Positions 44,390 to 52,891 of a stretch of DNA of 64,000 bases are shown one piece after another. Every line of letters begins with the position of its first letter. Within the stretch, counting starts at the first letter, position 1. The notes under the pieces were generated by a model. It worked only from the letters and a program-made list of their open reading frames with translations. It was not told the origin of the DNA and ran no database searches. The translations under genes were made by a program, and so were the position numbers. The stretch is taken from assembly GCF_040548815.1 (NCBI RefSeq), contig NZ_JBEPSM010000001.1, forward strand, positions 744,001 to 808,000, written 5' to 3'. The stretch comes from Kaistia defluvii (GTDB lineage Bacteria > Pseudomonadota > Alphaproteobacteria > Rhizobiales > Kaistiaceae).

Positions 44390-44863
44390 GTGAATTCCCC
44401 CGAGCCATGGAGCGCAGCGCGCGCCGCCGAGATCATCGCAGCCCAATTGGATTGCGAGGGGCCGGCCCTTCCGATCCTCCACGCCATCCAGGCGACGTTC
44501 GGCTTCGTGCCGGAAGCCGTCGAGCCGATGATCGCCGACGCGCTGAACCTCTCGCGCGCCGAGGTGCATGGCGTCGTCACCTTCTATCACGACTTCCGCC
44601 GCAAGCCGGCCGGACGCCACGTGCTGAAGCTGTGCCGGGCCGAAGCTTGCCAGTCGATGGGCGCCGATGCGCTCGCCACCCGCGCGGAACAGGCGCTGGG
44701 CATCCGGTTCGGCGAGACGACGGCGGATGGCCGCGTCACGCTGGAGCCGATTTATTGCCTCGGGCTTTGCGCCACGGCGCCGTCCGCCATGCTGGATGGC
44801 CGCGTGATCGGCAGGCTCGACGCGCGCCGGCTGGATCGGCTTGTCTCGGAGGCGCAGGCGTGA
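44390..44863 (+). CDS. fdsG: NAD-dependent formate dehydrogenase gamma subunit
   Basis: 157-residue NuoE-like [2Fe-2S] subunit of the soluble molybdenum formate dehydrogenase. The thioredoxin-fold cluster ligands appear in order as CRAEACQSMG and CLGLCATAP. It starts with a GTG after TTGGGAG. It overlaps the beta-subunit gene at GTGA, so the first three genes are likely coupled. With FdsB it passes electrons to NAD+. Confidence 0.93.
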   Translation: MNSPEPWSAARAAEIIAAQLDCEGPALPILHAIQATFGFVPEAVEPMIADALNLSRAEVHGVVTFYHDFRRKPAGRHVLKLCRAEACQSMGADALATRAEQALGIRFGETTADGRVTLEPIYCLGLCATAPSAMLDGRVIGRLDARRLDRLVSEAQA

Positions 44864-46416
44864 GCGCGCGGTTCTTCATTCCCGGCGATGCCGGTGCGGT
44901 CGCGGTCGGCGCGGACGAAGTCGCCACGGCCTTCGAGGCGGCGGCAACCGCCAAGGGGCTGACGCTCGACATCGTTCGCAACGGTTCGCGCGGCCTCTAT
45001 TGGCTGGAGCCGATGGTCGAGGTCGAGACGGCGGCCGGCCGCGTCGCCTATGGCCCGGTCTCAGCCGAGGACGTCCCGGCACTGCTCGAGGCCATGCTGG
45101 CCGGAGAGCCGCACGCTCTGCTACTCGGATCGACGGAAGAGATCCCCTGGCTGAAGCGCCAGACGCGCCTGACCTTCGCGCGCTGCGGCATCGTCGATCC
45201 GCGTTCGCTGGACGATTATCGCGCCCATGGCGGCTTCAAGGGGCTGGAGAAGGCGCTCGCCCTCGGCGCGGAAGCGACGATCGAGGAAGTCGTGCAATCC
45301 GGCCTGCGCGGTCGCGGCGGCGCCGGATTCCCGACCGGCATCAAGTGGCGCACGGTCGCGGCGACGGAAGCCGAGCAGAAATACATCGTCTGCAATGCCG
45401 ATGAGGGCGACAGCGGCACCTTCGCCGATCGCATGATCATCGAGGGCGATCCCTTCGTGCTGATCGAGGGCATGACGATCGCAGGCATCGCCGTCGGCGC
45501 GACGCGCGGCTATCTCTATATCCGCTCGGAATACCCGCATGCCGTCGCCCGGATGGAAGAGGCGATCCGCACCGCCCGCGCGGCAGGCTATCTTGGCCGG
45601 GCGGTTGCCGGCTCGGCGTTCGACTTCGACATGGAAGTGCGGGTCGGCGCCGGGGCCTATGTCTGCGGCGAGGAAACGGCGCTGCTGGAAAGCCTCGAAG
45701 GACGGCGCGGCGTCGTGCGGGCCAAGCCGCCGCTGCCGGCGCATAAGGGTCTTTTCGGCAAGCCGACCGTCATCAACAACGTGATTTCGCTGGCGACCGT
45801 GCCGATCATTCTTGCCGAAGGCGCGGTGGCCTATCGCGATTTCGGGATGGGACGCTCGCGCGGCACCATGCCGATCCAGATCGCCGGCAATGTGAAGCAT
45901 GGTGGCCTCTATGAGGTCGCCTTCGGCGTCACCCTCGGCGAGTTGGTCGACGAGATCGGCGGCGGCACGGCATCCGGCCGCCCGGTTCGCGCCGTGCAGG
46001 TTGGCGGCCCGCTCGGCGCCTATTTCCCGCGCGCCCTGTTCGATACGCCGTTCGATTATGAGGCCTTCGCCGGCAAAGACGGCCTGATCGGCCATGGCGG
46101 CATCGTCGTCTTCGACGATACGGTCGACATGGCGAAGCAGGCGCGGTTCGCGATGGAATTCTGTGCGCTCGAATCCTGCGGCAAGTGCACGCCGTGCCGC
46201 ATCGGTTCCACGCGCGGGGTCGAGACGGTCGACAGGATCGTCCGCGGCGAGGAGCGCGAGAAGAACCTCGTCGTGCTCGAAGACCTCTGCCACACCATGA
46301 AATTCGGCTCCCTCTGTGCACTGGGCGGCTTTACGCCCTATCCTGTCATCAGTGCGCTCCACCATTTCCCCGAGGATTTCGGCGCCACGACGCCGGTCCT
46401 CGAAGCCGCACGCTAG
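44860..46416 (+). CDS. fdsB: NAD-dependent formate dehydrogenase beta subunit
   Basis: 518-residue NuoF-like FMN and [4Fe-4S] subunit that reduces NAD+. It starts at the GTG at 44860 overlapping the FdsG stop. After an N-terminal thioredoxin-like domain (about 1-100) come the NADH/FMN motif GLRGRGGAGFPTGIKW, NADEGDSGTFADRMIIEGDP, GAYVCGEETALLESLEG and the cluster motif ESCGKCTPCRIGSTRG. An in-frame start at 44332 is rejected since it overlaps fdsG entirely. Confidence 0.95.
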   Translation: MSARFFIPGDAGAVAVGADEVATAFEAAATAKGLTLDIVRNGSRGLYWLEPMVEVETAAGRVAYGPVSAEDVPALLEAMLAGEPHALLLGSTEEIPWLKRQTRLTFARCGIVDPRSLDDYRAHGGFKGLEKALALGAEATIEEVVQSGLRGRGGAGFPTGIKWRTVAATEAEQKYIVCNADEGDSGTFADRMIIEGDPFVLIEGMTIAGIAVGATRGYLYIRSEYPHAVARMEEAIRTARAAGYLGRAVAGSAFDFDMEVRVGAGAYVCGEETALLESLEGRRGVVRAKPPLPAHKGLFGKPTVINNVISLATVPIILAEGAVAYRDFGMGRSRGTMPIQIAGNVKHGGLYEVAFGVTLGELVDEIGGGTASGRPVRAVQVGGPLGAYFPRALFDTPFDYEAFAGKDGLIGHGGIVVFDDTVDMAKQARFAMEFCALESCGKCTPCRIGSTRGVETVDRIVRGEEREKNLVVLEDLCHTMKFGSLCALGGFTPYPVISALHHFPEDFGATTPVLEAAR

Positions 46417-46425
46417 GAGATCGCC

Positions 46426-49272
46426 ATGTCGCTCATCCACGAGATCGACCACGGCACGCCGCGCTCCAAGTCCGAGACGATGGTGACGCTGACCATCGAT
46501 GGCGAGACCATGACCGTGCCGGAAGGCACCTCGATCATGCGCGCTGCGAGCGAGATGGGCACGGCGATCCCGAAGCTTTGCGCCACCGACATGGTCGAGG
46601 CGTTCGGCTCCTGCCGTCTCTGCCTGGTCGAGATCGAGGGCAGGGCGGGAACGCCCGCCTCCTGCACCACGCCGGTGATGCCGGGCATGGTGGTGAAGAC
46701 CCAGACCGACCGGCTGAAGCGCCTGCGCAAGGGCGTGATGGAGCTCTATATCTCCGACCACCCGCTCGACTGCCTGACCTGCGCCGCCAATGGCGATTGC
46801 GAATTGCAGGACATGGCGGGCGCGGTTGGCCTGCGCGATGTGCGCTATGGCCATGAGGGCCACAACCATCCCAATCCCGGCCTCGACGAGTCGAACCCCT
46901 ATTTCACCTACGACCCGTCCAAATGCATCGTCTGCTCGCGCTGCGTGCGCGCCTGCGAGGAAGTGCAGGGCACCTTCGCGCTGACGATTGCCGGGCGCGG
47001 CTTTGATTCCGTCGTTTCTCCCGGCATGGAAGAGAGCTTCCTCGGCTCGGAATGCGTTTCCTGCGGCGCCTGCGTGCAGGCCTGCCCGACCGCGACCCTG
47101 ACCGAGAAGACGGTGATCGAGATCGGCCAGCCCGAGCATTCGGTCATCACCACCTGCGCCTATTGCGGCGTCGGCTGCACCTTCAAGGCCGAGATGCGCG
47201 GCAACGAGGTCGTGCGCATGGTGCCGTGGAAGGATGGCAAGGCGAACCGGGGCCATTCCTGCGTCAAGGGCCGCTTCGCCTGGGGCTATGCCAGCCACAA
47301 GGAGCGCATCCTCAATCCGATGATCCGCGAAAGCATCGACCAGCCCTGGCGCGAAGTGTCGTGGGAAGAGGCGATCGCCCACACGGCGTCCGAGTTCAAG
47401 CGCATCCAGGCCAAGTATGGCCGTCTCTCGATCGGCGGCATCACCTCGTCGCGCTGCACCAACGAGGAAACCTTCCTCGTGCAGAAGCTGATCCGCGGCG
47501 GCTTCGGCAACAACAATGTCGATACCTGCGCCCGCGTCTGTCACTCGCCGACCGGCTATGGCCTGAGCCAGACCTATGGCACCTCGGCCGGCACGCAGGA
47601 CTTTGATTCCGTCGAGCAGTCCGACGTCATCCTGCTGATCGGCGCCAACCCGACCGACGCGCATCCCGTCTTCGGCTCGCGCATGAAGAAGCGGCTGCGT
47701 GAGGGCGCGAAGCTGATCGTGCTCGATCCGCGCCGCATCGACCTCGTGCGCATGCCGCATGTCGAGGCGTCCTATCACCTGCCGCTGCGACCCGGCACTA
47801 ATGTCGCCGTGCTGACGGCGCTGGCCCATGTCGTCGTCACCGAAGGATTGGCCGACGAGCATTTCGTTCGCGAGCGCTGCGACTGGGACGAGTTCCAGGA
47901 CTGGGCCGCCTTCGTCGCCGACCCGCGCCACAGCCCGGAGGCGATTGCCGAACTGGCCGGCGTTCCGGCCGAGGACATCCGCGCCGCCGCCCGGCTCTAC
48001 GCCACCGGGGGCAATGGGGCGATCTATTACGGCCTCGGCGTCACCGAGCACAGCCAGGGCTCGACCACCGTGATGGCGATCGCCAACCTTGCCATGGCGA
48101 CCGGCAATATCGGCCGTCCCGGCGTGGGCGTGAACCCGCTGCGCGGGCAGAACAATGTGCAGGGCGCCTGCGACATGGGCTCGTTCCCGCACGAGCTTTC
48201 CGGCTATCGCCATGTCTCGGGCGACGAGACGCGGCAGCTGTTCGAATCGCTCTGGGGCGTGTCGCTCGACAGCGAGCCGGGCCTGCGCATCCCCAACATG
48301 CTCGATGCCGCCGTCGATGGCGTCTTCAAGGGCCTCTATGTCCAGGGCGAGGACATCCTGCAGTCCGACCCGGACACGAAGCATGTCGCGGCCGGCCTCG
48401 CGGCGATGGAATGCGTCGTCGTGCAGGACCTGTTCCTGAACGAGACGGCCAATTACGCGCATGTTTTCCTGCCGGGCTCGACCTTCCTGGAGAAGGACGG
48501 GACCTTCACCAATGCCGAGCGCCGCATCCAGCGCGTGCGCAAGGTGATGCCGTCGAAATCCGGCAAGGCGGACTGGGAGATCACGCTCGATATCGCCCAG
48601 GCCATGGGCTTCGACATGCACTACGCCCATCCGTCCGAGATCATGGACGAGATCGCGGCCCTGACCCCGAGCTTCGCCGGCGTCTCCTACGCCAAGCTCG
48701 ACGCCGAGGGCTCGGTGCAGTGGCCCTGCAACGAGAAGGCGCCGCTGGGCACGCCGGTCATGCATATCGATGGCTTCGTGCGCGGCAAGGGCCGCTTCAT
48801 GGTCACTGAATATGTCGCGACCGACGAGCGCACCGGCCCACGCTTCCCGCTGCTGCTGACCACCGGCCGCATCCTGTCGCAATACAATGTGGGCGCGCAG
48901 ACGCGGCGGACCGAGAATGTCGTCTGGCATGGCGAGGACCGGCTGGAGATCCATCCGCACGACGCCGAGCAGCGCGGCATCCAGGACGGCCAGTGGGTCA
49001 AGCTCGCCAGCCGGTCCGGCGAAACCAGTCTCCGCGCTTTGATCACCGAGCGCGTCGCGCCGGGTGTCGTCTACACGACCTTCCACCACCCCGGCACCCA
49101 GGCGAATGTCGTCACCACCGACTTCTCCGACTGGGCCACCAATTGCCCGGAATACAAGGTGACGGCGGTGCAGGTCATGCCCTCGAACGGTCCGACCGCC
49201 TGGCAGGAGGACTATGACGAGCAGGCGCGCCAAAGCCGCCGGATCGCGCCGCATGTCGAGGCGGCGGAGTAG
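46426..49272 (+). CDS. fdsA: NAD-dependent formate dehydrogenase alpha subunit, molybdopterin-containing
   Basis: 948-residue catalytic subunit oxidising formate to CO2. N-terminal NuoG-like part: [2Fe-2S] with FGSCRLCLVEIEG, His-ligated cluster HPLDCLTCAANGDCELQ, and two [4Fe-4S] sets CIVCSRCVRACEE and CVSCGACVQACP. The molybdopterin domain has its own cluster (CAYCGVGCTFK), then NVDTCARVCHSPTGYG in which the cysteine of VCHS is the expected Mo ligand (cysteine, not selenocysteine). The C-terminal MopB domain (RTGPRFPLLLTTGRILSQYN) is complete. It starts 9 bases after fdsB. Confidence 0.97.
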   Translation: MSLIHEIDHGTPRSKSETMVTLTIDGETMTVPEGTSIMRAASEMGTAIPKLCATDMVEAFGSCRLCLVEIEGRAGTPASCTTPVMPGMVVKTQTDRLKRLRKGVMELYISDHPLDCLTCAANGDCELQDMAGAVGLRDVRYGHEGHNHPNPGLDESNPYFTYDPSKCIVCSRCVRACEEVQGTFALTIAGRGFDSVVSPGMEESFLGSECVSCGACVQACPTATLTEKTVIEIGQPEHSVITTCAYCGVGCTFKAEMRGNEVVRMVPWKDGKANRGHSCVKGRFAWGYASHKERILNPMIRESIDQPWREVSWEEAIAHTASEFKRIQAKYGRLSIGGITSSRCTNEETFLVQKLIRGGFGNNNVDTCARVCHSPTGYGLSQTYGTSAGTQDFDSVEQSDVILLIGANPTDAHPVFGSRMKKRLREGAKLIVLDPRRIDLVRMPHVEASYHLPLRPGTNVAVLTALAHVVVTEGLADEHFVRERCDWDEFQDWAAFVADPRHSPEAIAELAGVPAEDIRAAARLYATGGNGAIYYGLGVTEHSQGSTTVMAIANLAMATGNIGRPGVGVNPLRGQNNVQGACDMGSFPHELSGYRHVSGDETRQLFESLWGVSLDSEPGLRIPNMLDAAVDGVFKGLYVQGEDILQSDPDTKHVAAGLAAMECVVVQDLFLNETANYAHVFLPGSTFLEKDGTFTNAERRIQRVRKVMPSKSGKADWEITLDIAQAMGFDMHYAHPSEIMDEIAALTPSFAGVSYAKLDAEGSVQWPCNEKAPLGTPVMHIDGFVRGKGRFMVTEYVATDERTGPRFPLLLTTGRILSQYNVGAQTRRTENVVWHGEDRLEIHPHDAEQRGIQDGQWVKLASRSGETSLRALITERVAPGVVYTTFHHPGTQANVVTTDFSDWATNCPEYKVTAVQVMPSNGPTAWQEDYDEQARQSRRIAPHVEAAE

Positions 49273-49275
49273 GGG

Positions 49276-50091
49276 ATGCAACCGCCCTTTCTCCGCGTGC
49301 CGAGGACGCTCTGGCGCGCCGAGGGCGCGTCGGCTGGCGAGCGCGCGATTCCCGAGGAGGTGGCCGTCGCGCTCACCTATGACGGCAGTACCCAGGCCGT
49401 GATGATGGCGACTCCATCGGACCTGGAGGATTTCGCCGTCGGCTTCAGCCTGTCGGAGGGGATCATTCAGCATCCCTCCGAGATCGAGCGCTTCGAGATC
49501 GTGGAGCAGGCGATCGGCGTCGAATTGCGCATGTGGCTCGCCGCCTCGCGCGGCCAGGCGCTGGCGAGCCGCCGGCGCTACATGGCCGGGCCGACCGGCT
49601 GCGGCCTCTGTGGCATCGACAGCCTCAGCGAGGCGATGCGCTCCCTGCCTTTCCTTGGCGAGGCGATGCGCGTGAGCGCGTCGGAAATCCGGGCCGCGCT
49701 CGCCGCGCTGGCGCCGCTCCAGCTCTTCAACCGCGAGACCCACGCGATGCATGCCGCCGCCTTTGCCCGGGCCGGCGAGGGCGTCGTGGCGCTGCGCGAG
49801 GATGTCGGCCGCCACAATGCGCTCGACAAGCTCTGCGGCGCGCTCGCGCGCGGCGGCGTCGATGTGGCCTCGGGCATGGTTCTTTTGACCAGCCGCGTCT
49901 CGGTCGAGATGGTGCAGAAGACGGCGATGATGGGCGCGCCGCTGATTGTCGCTGTCTCCGCGCCGACCGCGCTTGCCGTCCGCACGGCGGAAGCCGCGGG
50001 CATCACGCTGGTCGCCATTGCGCGCGGCGACGGCTTTGAAGTTTTCACCCACCCCGACCGCATTGCCGAGGAAGCCGCCGCCCATGTCTGA
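49276..50091 (+). CDS. fdhD: Formate dehydrogenase accessory sulfurtransferase FdhD
   Basis: 271-residue protein that moves sulfur to the molybdenum cofactor to activate formate dehydrogenase. The redox-active cysteine pair lies in GPTGCGLCGIDSL (CXXC), and the conserved FNRETHAMHAAAFA and REDVGRHNALDKLCGAL segments are present. It begins three bases after fdsA and overlaps fdsD by eight bases. This is the fdsGBA-C-D arrangement in which FdhD/FdsC assists maturation. Confidence 0.95.
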   Translation: MQPPFLRVPRTLWRAEGASAGERAIPEEVAVALTYDGSTQAVMMATPSDLEDFAVGFSLSEGIIQHPSEIERFEIVEQAIGVELRMWLAASRGQALASRRRYMAGPTGCGLCGIDSLSEAMRSLPFLGEAMRVSASEIRAALAALAPLQLFNRETHAMHAAAFARAGEGVVALREDVGRHNALDKLCGALARGGVDVASGMVLLTSRVSVEMVQKTAMMGAPLIVAVSAPTALAVRTAEAAGITLVAIARGDGFEVFTHPDRIAEEAAAHV

Positions 50092-50317
50092 GCGCACGTC
50101 CGAAAAGCTCGTCCACATGGCGAACCAGATTGGCAAGTTCTTCGCCAGCCAGGGCGCGGAGCAGGCGCCGGCCGCGATCGCCGATCATCTGCGCAAGTTC
50201 TGGGACCCGAGGATGCGCGCCGGCATCCTGGCCCATCTGGAAGAAGGCGGCGCCGACCTCGATCCGCTGGTGCGCCAGGCGGTCGAGCGGCTGCGGGAGA
50301 TGACCGAGGCGGGGTAG
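50084..50317 (+). CDS. fdsD: Formate dehydrogenase delta subunit
   Basis: 77-residue FdsD family protein. The pattern KLVHMANQIGKFFASQG, then AIADHLRKFWDPRMRAGILA, is characteristic. The family accompanies cytosolic NAD-linked molybdenum formate dehydrogenases; its role in assembly or stability is not settled. The ATG at 50084 lies inside fdhD, eight bases before its stop, so translation is likely coupled. It ends the operon. Confidence 0.92.
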   Translation: MSERTSEKLVHMANQIGKFFASQGAEQAPAAIADHLRKFWDPRMRAGILAHLEEGGADLDPLVRQAVERLREMTEAG

Positions 50318-50328
50318 GCTGGCCTTCG

Positions 50329-50370
50329 ACCAACCCGGCTGAATGGATCCCGGGGCAAGCCCGGGATGAC
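50329..50370 (+). repeat. Palindromic repeat R3, copy b
   Basis: CCAACCCGGCTGAATGGATCC followed by TCCCGGG-GCAAG-CCCGGGA (about 50348-50366), a perfect 7-bp stem directly after fdsD. The first part matches the unit at 29320-29360. It could serve as an operon-end structure. The remainder of 50371-50596 shows no gene. Confidence 0.65.
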
Positions 50371-50596
50371 GGCGAGGGTGTAGACATTGTCTGGGTCTCC
50401 ATGCGGGCGCGCTCCGCGACCTCGCCGCAACCGCTTCCAACAATTGCGCCGTCGAATCCCGCGATGCCCGGCTGAAATCGAGGCGATCGCCGCATTCCGT
50501 CCGAACTCGCCGAGTTATCCCCACGCCAAACCCGCAGGAACGCTACGTTTTGAAGGGTTCGGCCATGCTGGCGCGGAAAACATGCGTTTTAGGACT

Positions 50597-50625
50597 TTGC
50601 AAGCCGACACAGGCTTTGCTATAGC
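50597..50625 (+). promoter_or_regulatory. Promoter of the tRNA-Asn pair
   Basis: -35 TTGCAA (50597-50602), exactly 17 bases, then -10 TATAGC (50620-50625). Predicted start near 50632, about 20 bases before the first tRNA. No similar promoter is seen between the two tRNAs. Confidence 0.7.
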
Positions 50626-50651
50626 CTCGCTCACAGCAGCGGCGACGCTGT

Positions 50652-50727
50652 TCCGCGATAGCTCAGTTGGTAGAGCAGGTGACTGTTAATCACCGGGTCG
50701 TTGGTTCGAGTCCAACTCGCGGAGCCA
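50652..50727 (+). tRNA. tRNA-Asn (GTT), copy 1
   Basis: Full cloverleaf: acceptor TCCGCGA/TCGCGGA, D arm GCTC-AGTTGGTA-GAGC, anticodon arm GGTGA-CTGTTAA-TCACC with anticodon GTT at 50685-50687, T arm GTTGG-TTCGAGT-CCAAC, discriminator G and an encoded CCA at the end (50725-50727). Decodes AAC/AAU. Confidence 0.98.
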
Positions 50728-50733
50728 AATTTG

Positions 50734-50771
50734 ATCAAGGGGTTAGGTGGATTGCCATCTAACCCCTTGAT
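50734..50771 (+). terminator. 17-bp hairpin after tRNA-Asn copy 1
   Basis: ATCAAGGGGTTAGGTGG pairs with CCATCTAACCCCTTGAT around the 4-base loop ATTG, with one G-T pair. TGTTTCC follows. It resembles an intrinsic terminator or processing structure, and the same position after copy 2 has a hairpin with compensatory differences. Confidence 0.75.
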
Positions 50772-50778
50772 TGTTTCC

Positions 50779-50798
50779 AAGCCTCGGCGCCGAGGCTT
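50779..50798 (+). repeat. 20-base perfect palindrome between the tRNAs
   Basis: AAGCCTCGGCGCCGAGGCTT is its own reverse complement. It lies after the first hairpin and 23 bases before the second tRNA. No counterpart follows copy 2, so it is not part of the duplicated unit. Confidence 0.7.
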
Positions 50799-50821
50799 CG
50801 GGCAGACGCCGCAAACGCTGT

Positions 50822-50897
50822 TCCGCGATAGCTCAGTTGGTAGAGCAGGTGACTGTTAATCACCGGGTCGTTGGTTCGAGTCCAACTCGCGGAGCCA
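50822..50897 (+). tRNA. tRNA-Asn (GTT), copy 2
   Basis: Identical base for base to copy 1 over all 76 positions, including the encoded CCA, and preceded by the same short ACGCTGT sequence. The repeat period is 170 bases. It depends on read-through from the upstream promoter unless a cryptic promoter lies in the spacer. Confidence 0.98.
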
Positions 50898-50903
50898 GTT
50901 TTG

Positions 50904-50941
50904 ATCAAGGGGTCGGATGGGTTGCCATCCGGCCCCTTGAT
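50904..50941 (+). terminator. 17-bp hairpin after tRNA-Asn copy 2
   Basis: ATCAAGGGGTCGGATGG pairs with CCATCCGGCCCCTTGAT around the loop GTTG, with one G-T pair, then TGTTTCC. Compared with the first hairpin, two base pairs changed on both strands (A-T to G-C and T-A to C-G). Confidence 0.75.
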
Positions 50942-51092
50942 TGTTTCCGGGCAGGCTTGGCCTCGCCCCTATTCCGTCCCGAATCCCACGTCCCACCGAA
51001 GTTTCAACCGGCCCGCCGCGATCGCGGGCCATCGCCTACGCGGTCGATGGCATGCCTCCTCCATCGCCCGCATATTGCACCACAGCATAGAT

Positions 51093-51158
51093 TTTGCAGT
51101 GCAAAGTTTAGTCGAGATCTGTCGATTGCTTGCGCAGCATATCGCTACGTAAACTTTG
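51093..51158 (+). promoter_or_regulatory. Possible operator region upstream of tctC
   Basis: A perfect 13-base inverted repeat TTTGCA-G-TGCAAA (51093-51105) overlaps CAAAGTTTA (51102-51110), which has an inverted partner TAAACTTTG at 51150-51158. The stretch is AT-rich relative to its surroundings. No regulator gene is adjacent, so the factor is unknown. Confidence 0.45.
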
Positions 51159-51198
51159 GATGGTCCCCGTCAATCCGTTCTGCATTACGATGTTTGCG

Positions 51199-51227
51199 TT
51201 GACAGATTATGGCTCGGCCTAAATAGT
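51199..51227 (+). promoter_or_regulatory. Candidate promoter of tctCBA
   Basis: Perfect -35 TTGACA (51199-51204) followed by TAAATAGT (51220-51227). Spacing is 15 bases to TAAATA or 17 to AATAGT, so the -10 is imperfect. It would give a leader of about 90 bases before the tctC ATG. The rest of the gap between the tRNA and tctC shows no gene. Confidence 0.45.
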
Positions 51228-51326
51228 TCTGGAACTAATCCCAAGCAGGGATCGGATTTGCCAGCGACTCGAGCGGGGAGGCTCGGGCGCGATGGTACAA
51301 TATTGTCAGCATTCTGGGAGGATCTC

Positions 51327-52304
51327 ATGCTGCGACGTACGCTTCTTTGCACCGCACTGGCCTTTGCGTCGGTCGCTGTCACGGCGCCGGCCATGGCGCA
51401 GTCTTCCTATCCCGACCGGCCCATTCAGATGCTCGTGCCCTGGGGCGCCGGCGGCGGCACCGATGCCGTGGCGCGCATCATCGGCACGCTCCTGCAGCAG
51501 GAACTCGGCGTTCCCGTCAACGTCGTCAACCGCACCGGCGGCTCGGGCGTGGTCGGTCACAGCGCCATCGCCACGGCGAAGCCCGATGGCTACACGATCG
51601 GCGTCGTGACGATTGAAATCGACATGATGCATTGGCAGGGCCTGACCCCGCTGACCTACAAGGACTTCGACTTCCTGGCCATGGTCAATGCTGATCCGGG
51701 CGGCGTGATGGTGTCGGTGGATTCGCCCTTCAAGACGCTTCCCGAGCTGCTGACCGCCATCAAGGAAAAGCCGGCCGGAACCTTCAAGGCGTCCGGCACC
51801 GGGCAGGGCGGCATCTGGCATCTCGGCCTCGCCGGCTGGATGCTGTCGCACGGCCTGAATCCGGACCAGGTCACCTGGGTGCCGAGCCAGGGCGCCGCGC
51901 CGGGCATCACTGACATGGTGGCCGGCGGCGTCGACCTCGTGCCGACTTCGCTCGCCGAAGGCCGTTCGATGATCGACGCCAAGCGCGTGCTGGCGCTGGG
52001 TTCGATGTCGCCCGAGCGGCAGGAACTGTTCCCCGACGCCCCGACGCTGAAGGAATCGGTCGATTCCGACTGGACGCTGGCCGTCTGGCGCACGATCGCG
52101 GCGCCGAAGGGCCTGCCGGAGGATGTGAAGGCGAAGCTCGAGGCCGCTCTCGAGAAGGCCTACAACAGCCCCGAATACAAGAAGTTCATGACCGAGCGCG
52201 GCTTCGGCATGCGCTGGGCCAATGGCGCTGAAGCAACCCGCATCGTTGCCGAGGATGACGTCACGCTCGGCAAGATCATGAAGGAGGCCGGTCTCGCCAA
52301 ATAG
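51327..52304 (+). CDS. tctC: Tripartite tricarboxylate transporter substrate-binding protein
   Basis: 325-residue periplasmic receptor (Bug/TctC family). Start at the ATG at 51327 with GGGAGGA upstream; longer in-frame starts are rejected. Signal peptide ends APAMA before QSSYPDRPIQMLVPWGAGG. The hallmark PWGAGGGTDAVARI and loop NRTGGSGVVGHSAI bind the carboxylate of the ligand. The usual aspartate that decides amino-acid versus carboxylate specificity cannot be assigned by eye. It is followed by tctB and tctA in one operon. Confidence 0.94.
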   Translation: MLRRTLLCTALAFASVAVTAPAMAQSSYPDRPIQMLVPWGAGGGTDAVARIIGTLLQQELGVPVNVVNRTGGSGVVGHSAIATAKPDGYTIGVVTIEIDMMHWQGLTPLTYKDFDFLAMVNADPGGVMVSVDSPFKTLPELLTAIKEKPAGTFKASGTGQGGIWHLGLAGWMLSHGLNPDQVTWVPSQGAAPGITDMVAGGVDLVPTSLAEGRSMIDAKRVLALGSMSPERQELFPDAPTLKESVDSDWTLAVWRTIAAPKGLPEDVKAKLEAALEKAYNSPEYKKFMTERGFGMRWANGAEATRIVAEDDVTLGKIMKEAGLAK

Positions 52305-52411
52305 GCGGCCGGTCGGCTCTTCGATCCCCTGCTGGCGGCGCGGCCCGGACCCTCGGTCCCGGTCGCGCCGGCTCCCCGGCCTCGCCCGGAAAAGCTTTGC
52401 ACGGAACGGCC

Positions 52412-52888
52412 ATGATCAAGCTCAGTGAACTGCATCTTGGGGTTCTGTCCGCCCTTGGCGGCCTCGCCCTTCTTCTTGCCTCGGCCCATTTCGCCGCCCT
52501 TCCGGGTCAGGCCTATGGCGCCGGCACCATGCCGCGATTGATCGGTTGGTGCGCCATCCTGCTCGGTTGCTTCATGGTGGCGACCAGCCTCAAGCACCTG
52601 CCGGCAATGCTGAAGCCGCATCTCGCCGACTGGGTGCGCACGCCGCGGCTGGCGCTCTCGGCGGTCGCCTGCCTCGCCGTCATCGTCTTCTACATCCTGT
52701 TCGCCGAGACGCTTGGCTTCATCCCCACCACCTTCATCAGCCTTCTGGGCCTGATGCTGGTGCTGCGGACGGGTTGGCTGACGGCGCTGCTGGCCAGCGC
52801 TGCGACGACCCTGGTCGTCTATTACGGCTTTTCCCGCCTTCTCATGGTGCCGCTGCCGCGCACCGAATTTCTCTCCTTTCTCGGGTGA
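52412..52888 (+). CDS. tctB: Tripartite tricarboxylate transporter small membrane subunit
   Basis: 158-residue protein with four hydrophobic segments (LGGLALLLASAHFAAL, LIGWCAILLGCFMVA, LSAVACLAVIVFYILFAE, ALLASAATTLVVYYGF). The GTMPRLIG motif of TctB family is present. The ATG at 52412 is preferred to a TTG at 52397. It lies 107 bases after tctC and 3 bases before tctA. Confidence 0.9.
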   Translation: MIKLSELHLGVLSALGGLALLLASAHFAALPGQAYGAGTMPRLIGWCAILLGCFMVATSLKHLPAMLKPHLADWVRTPRLALSAVACLAVIVFYILFAETLGFIPTTFISLLGLMLVLRTGWLTALLASAATTLVVYYGFSRLLMVPLPRTEFLSFLG

Positions 52889-52891
52889 CGC

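Noticed and set aside
47510..47580. Selenocysteine in the formate dehydrogenase alpha subunit
   Set aside because: The active-site position is an ordinary cysteine codon (TGT) in VCHS. No in-frame TGA or SECIS-like structure is present.
45121..50136. A 1671-codon open frame on the minus strand across the formate dehydrogenase operon
   Set aside because: It is antisense to five well-supported genes. Its product is Arg/Ala/His/Asp-rich low-complexity sequence typical of a GC-rich codon shadow.
50652..50897. Genomic island attachment site at the duplicated tRNA-Asn
   Set aside because: The duplication is a complete second tRNA with its hairpin rather than a 3' fragment. No integrase is nearby and the following tctCBA genes have ordinary composition.
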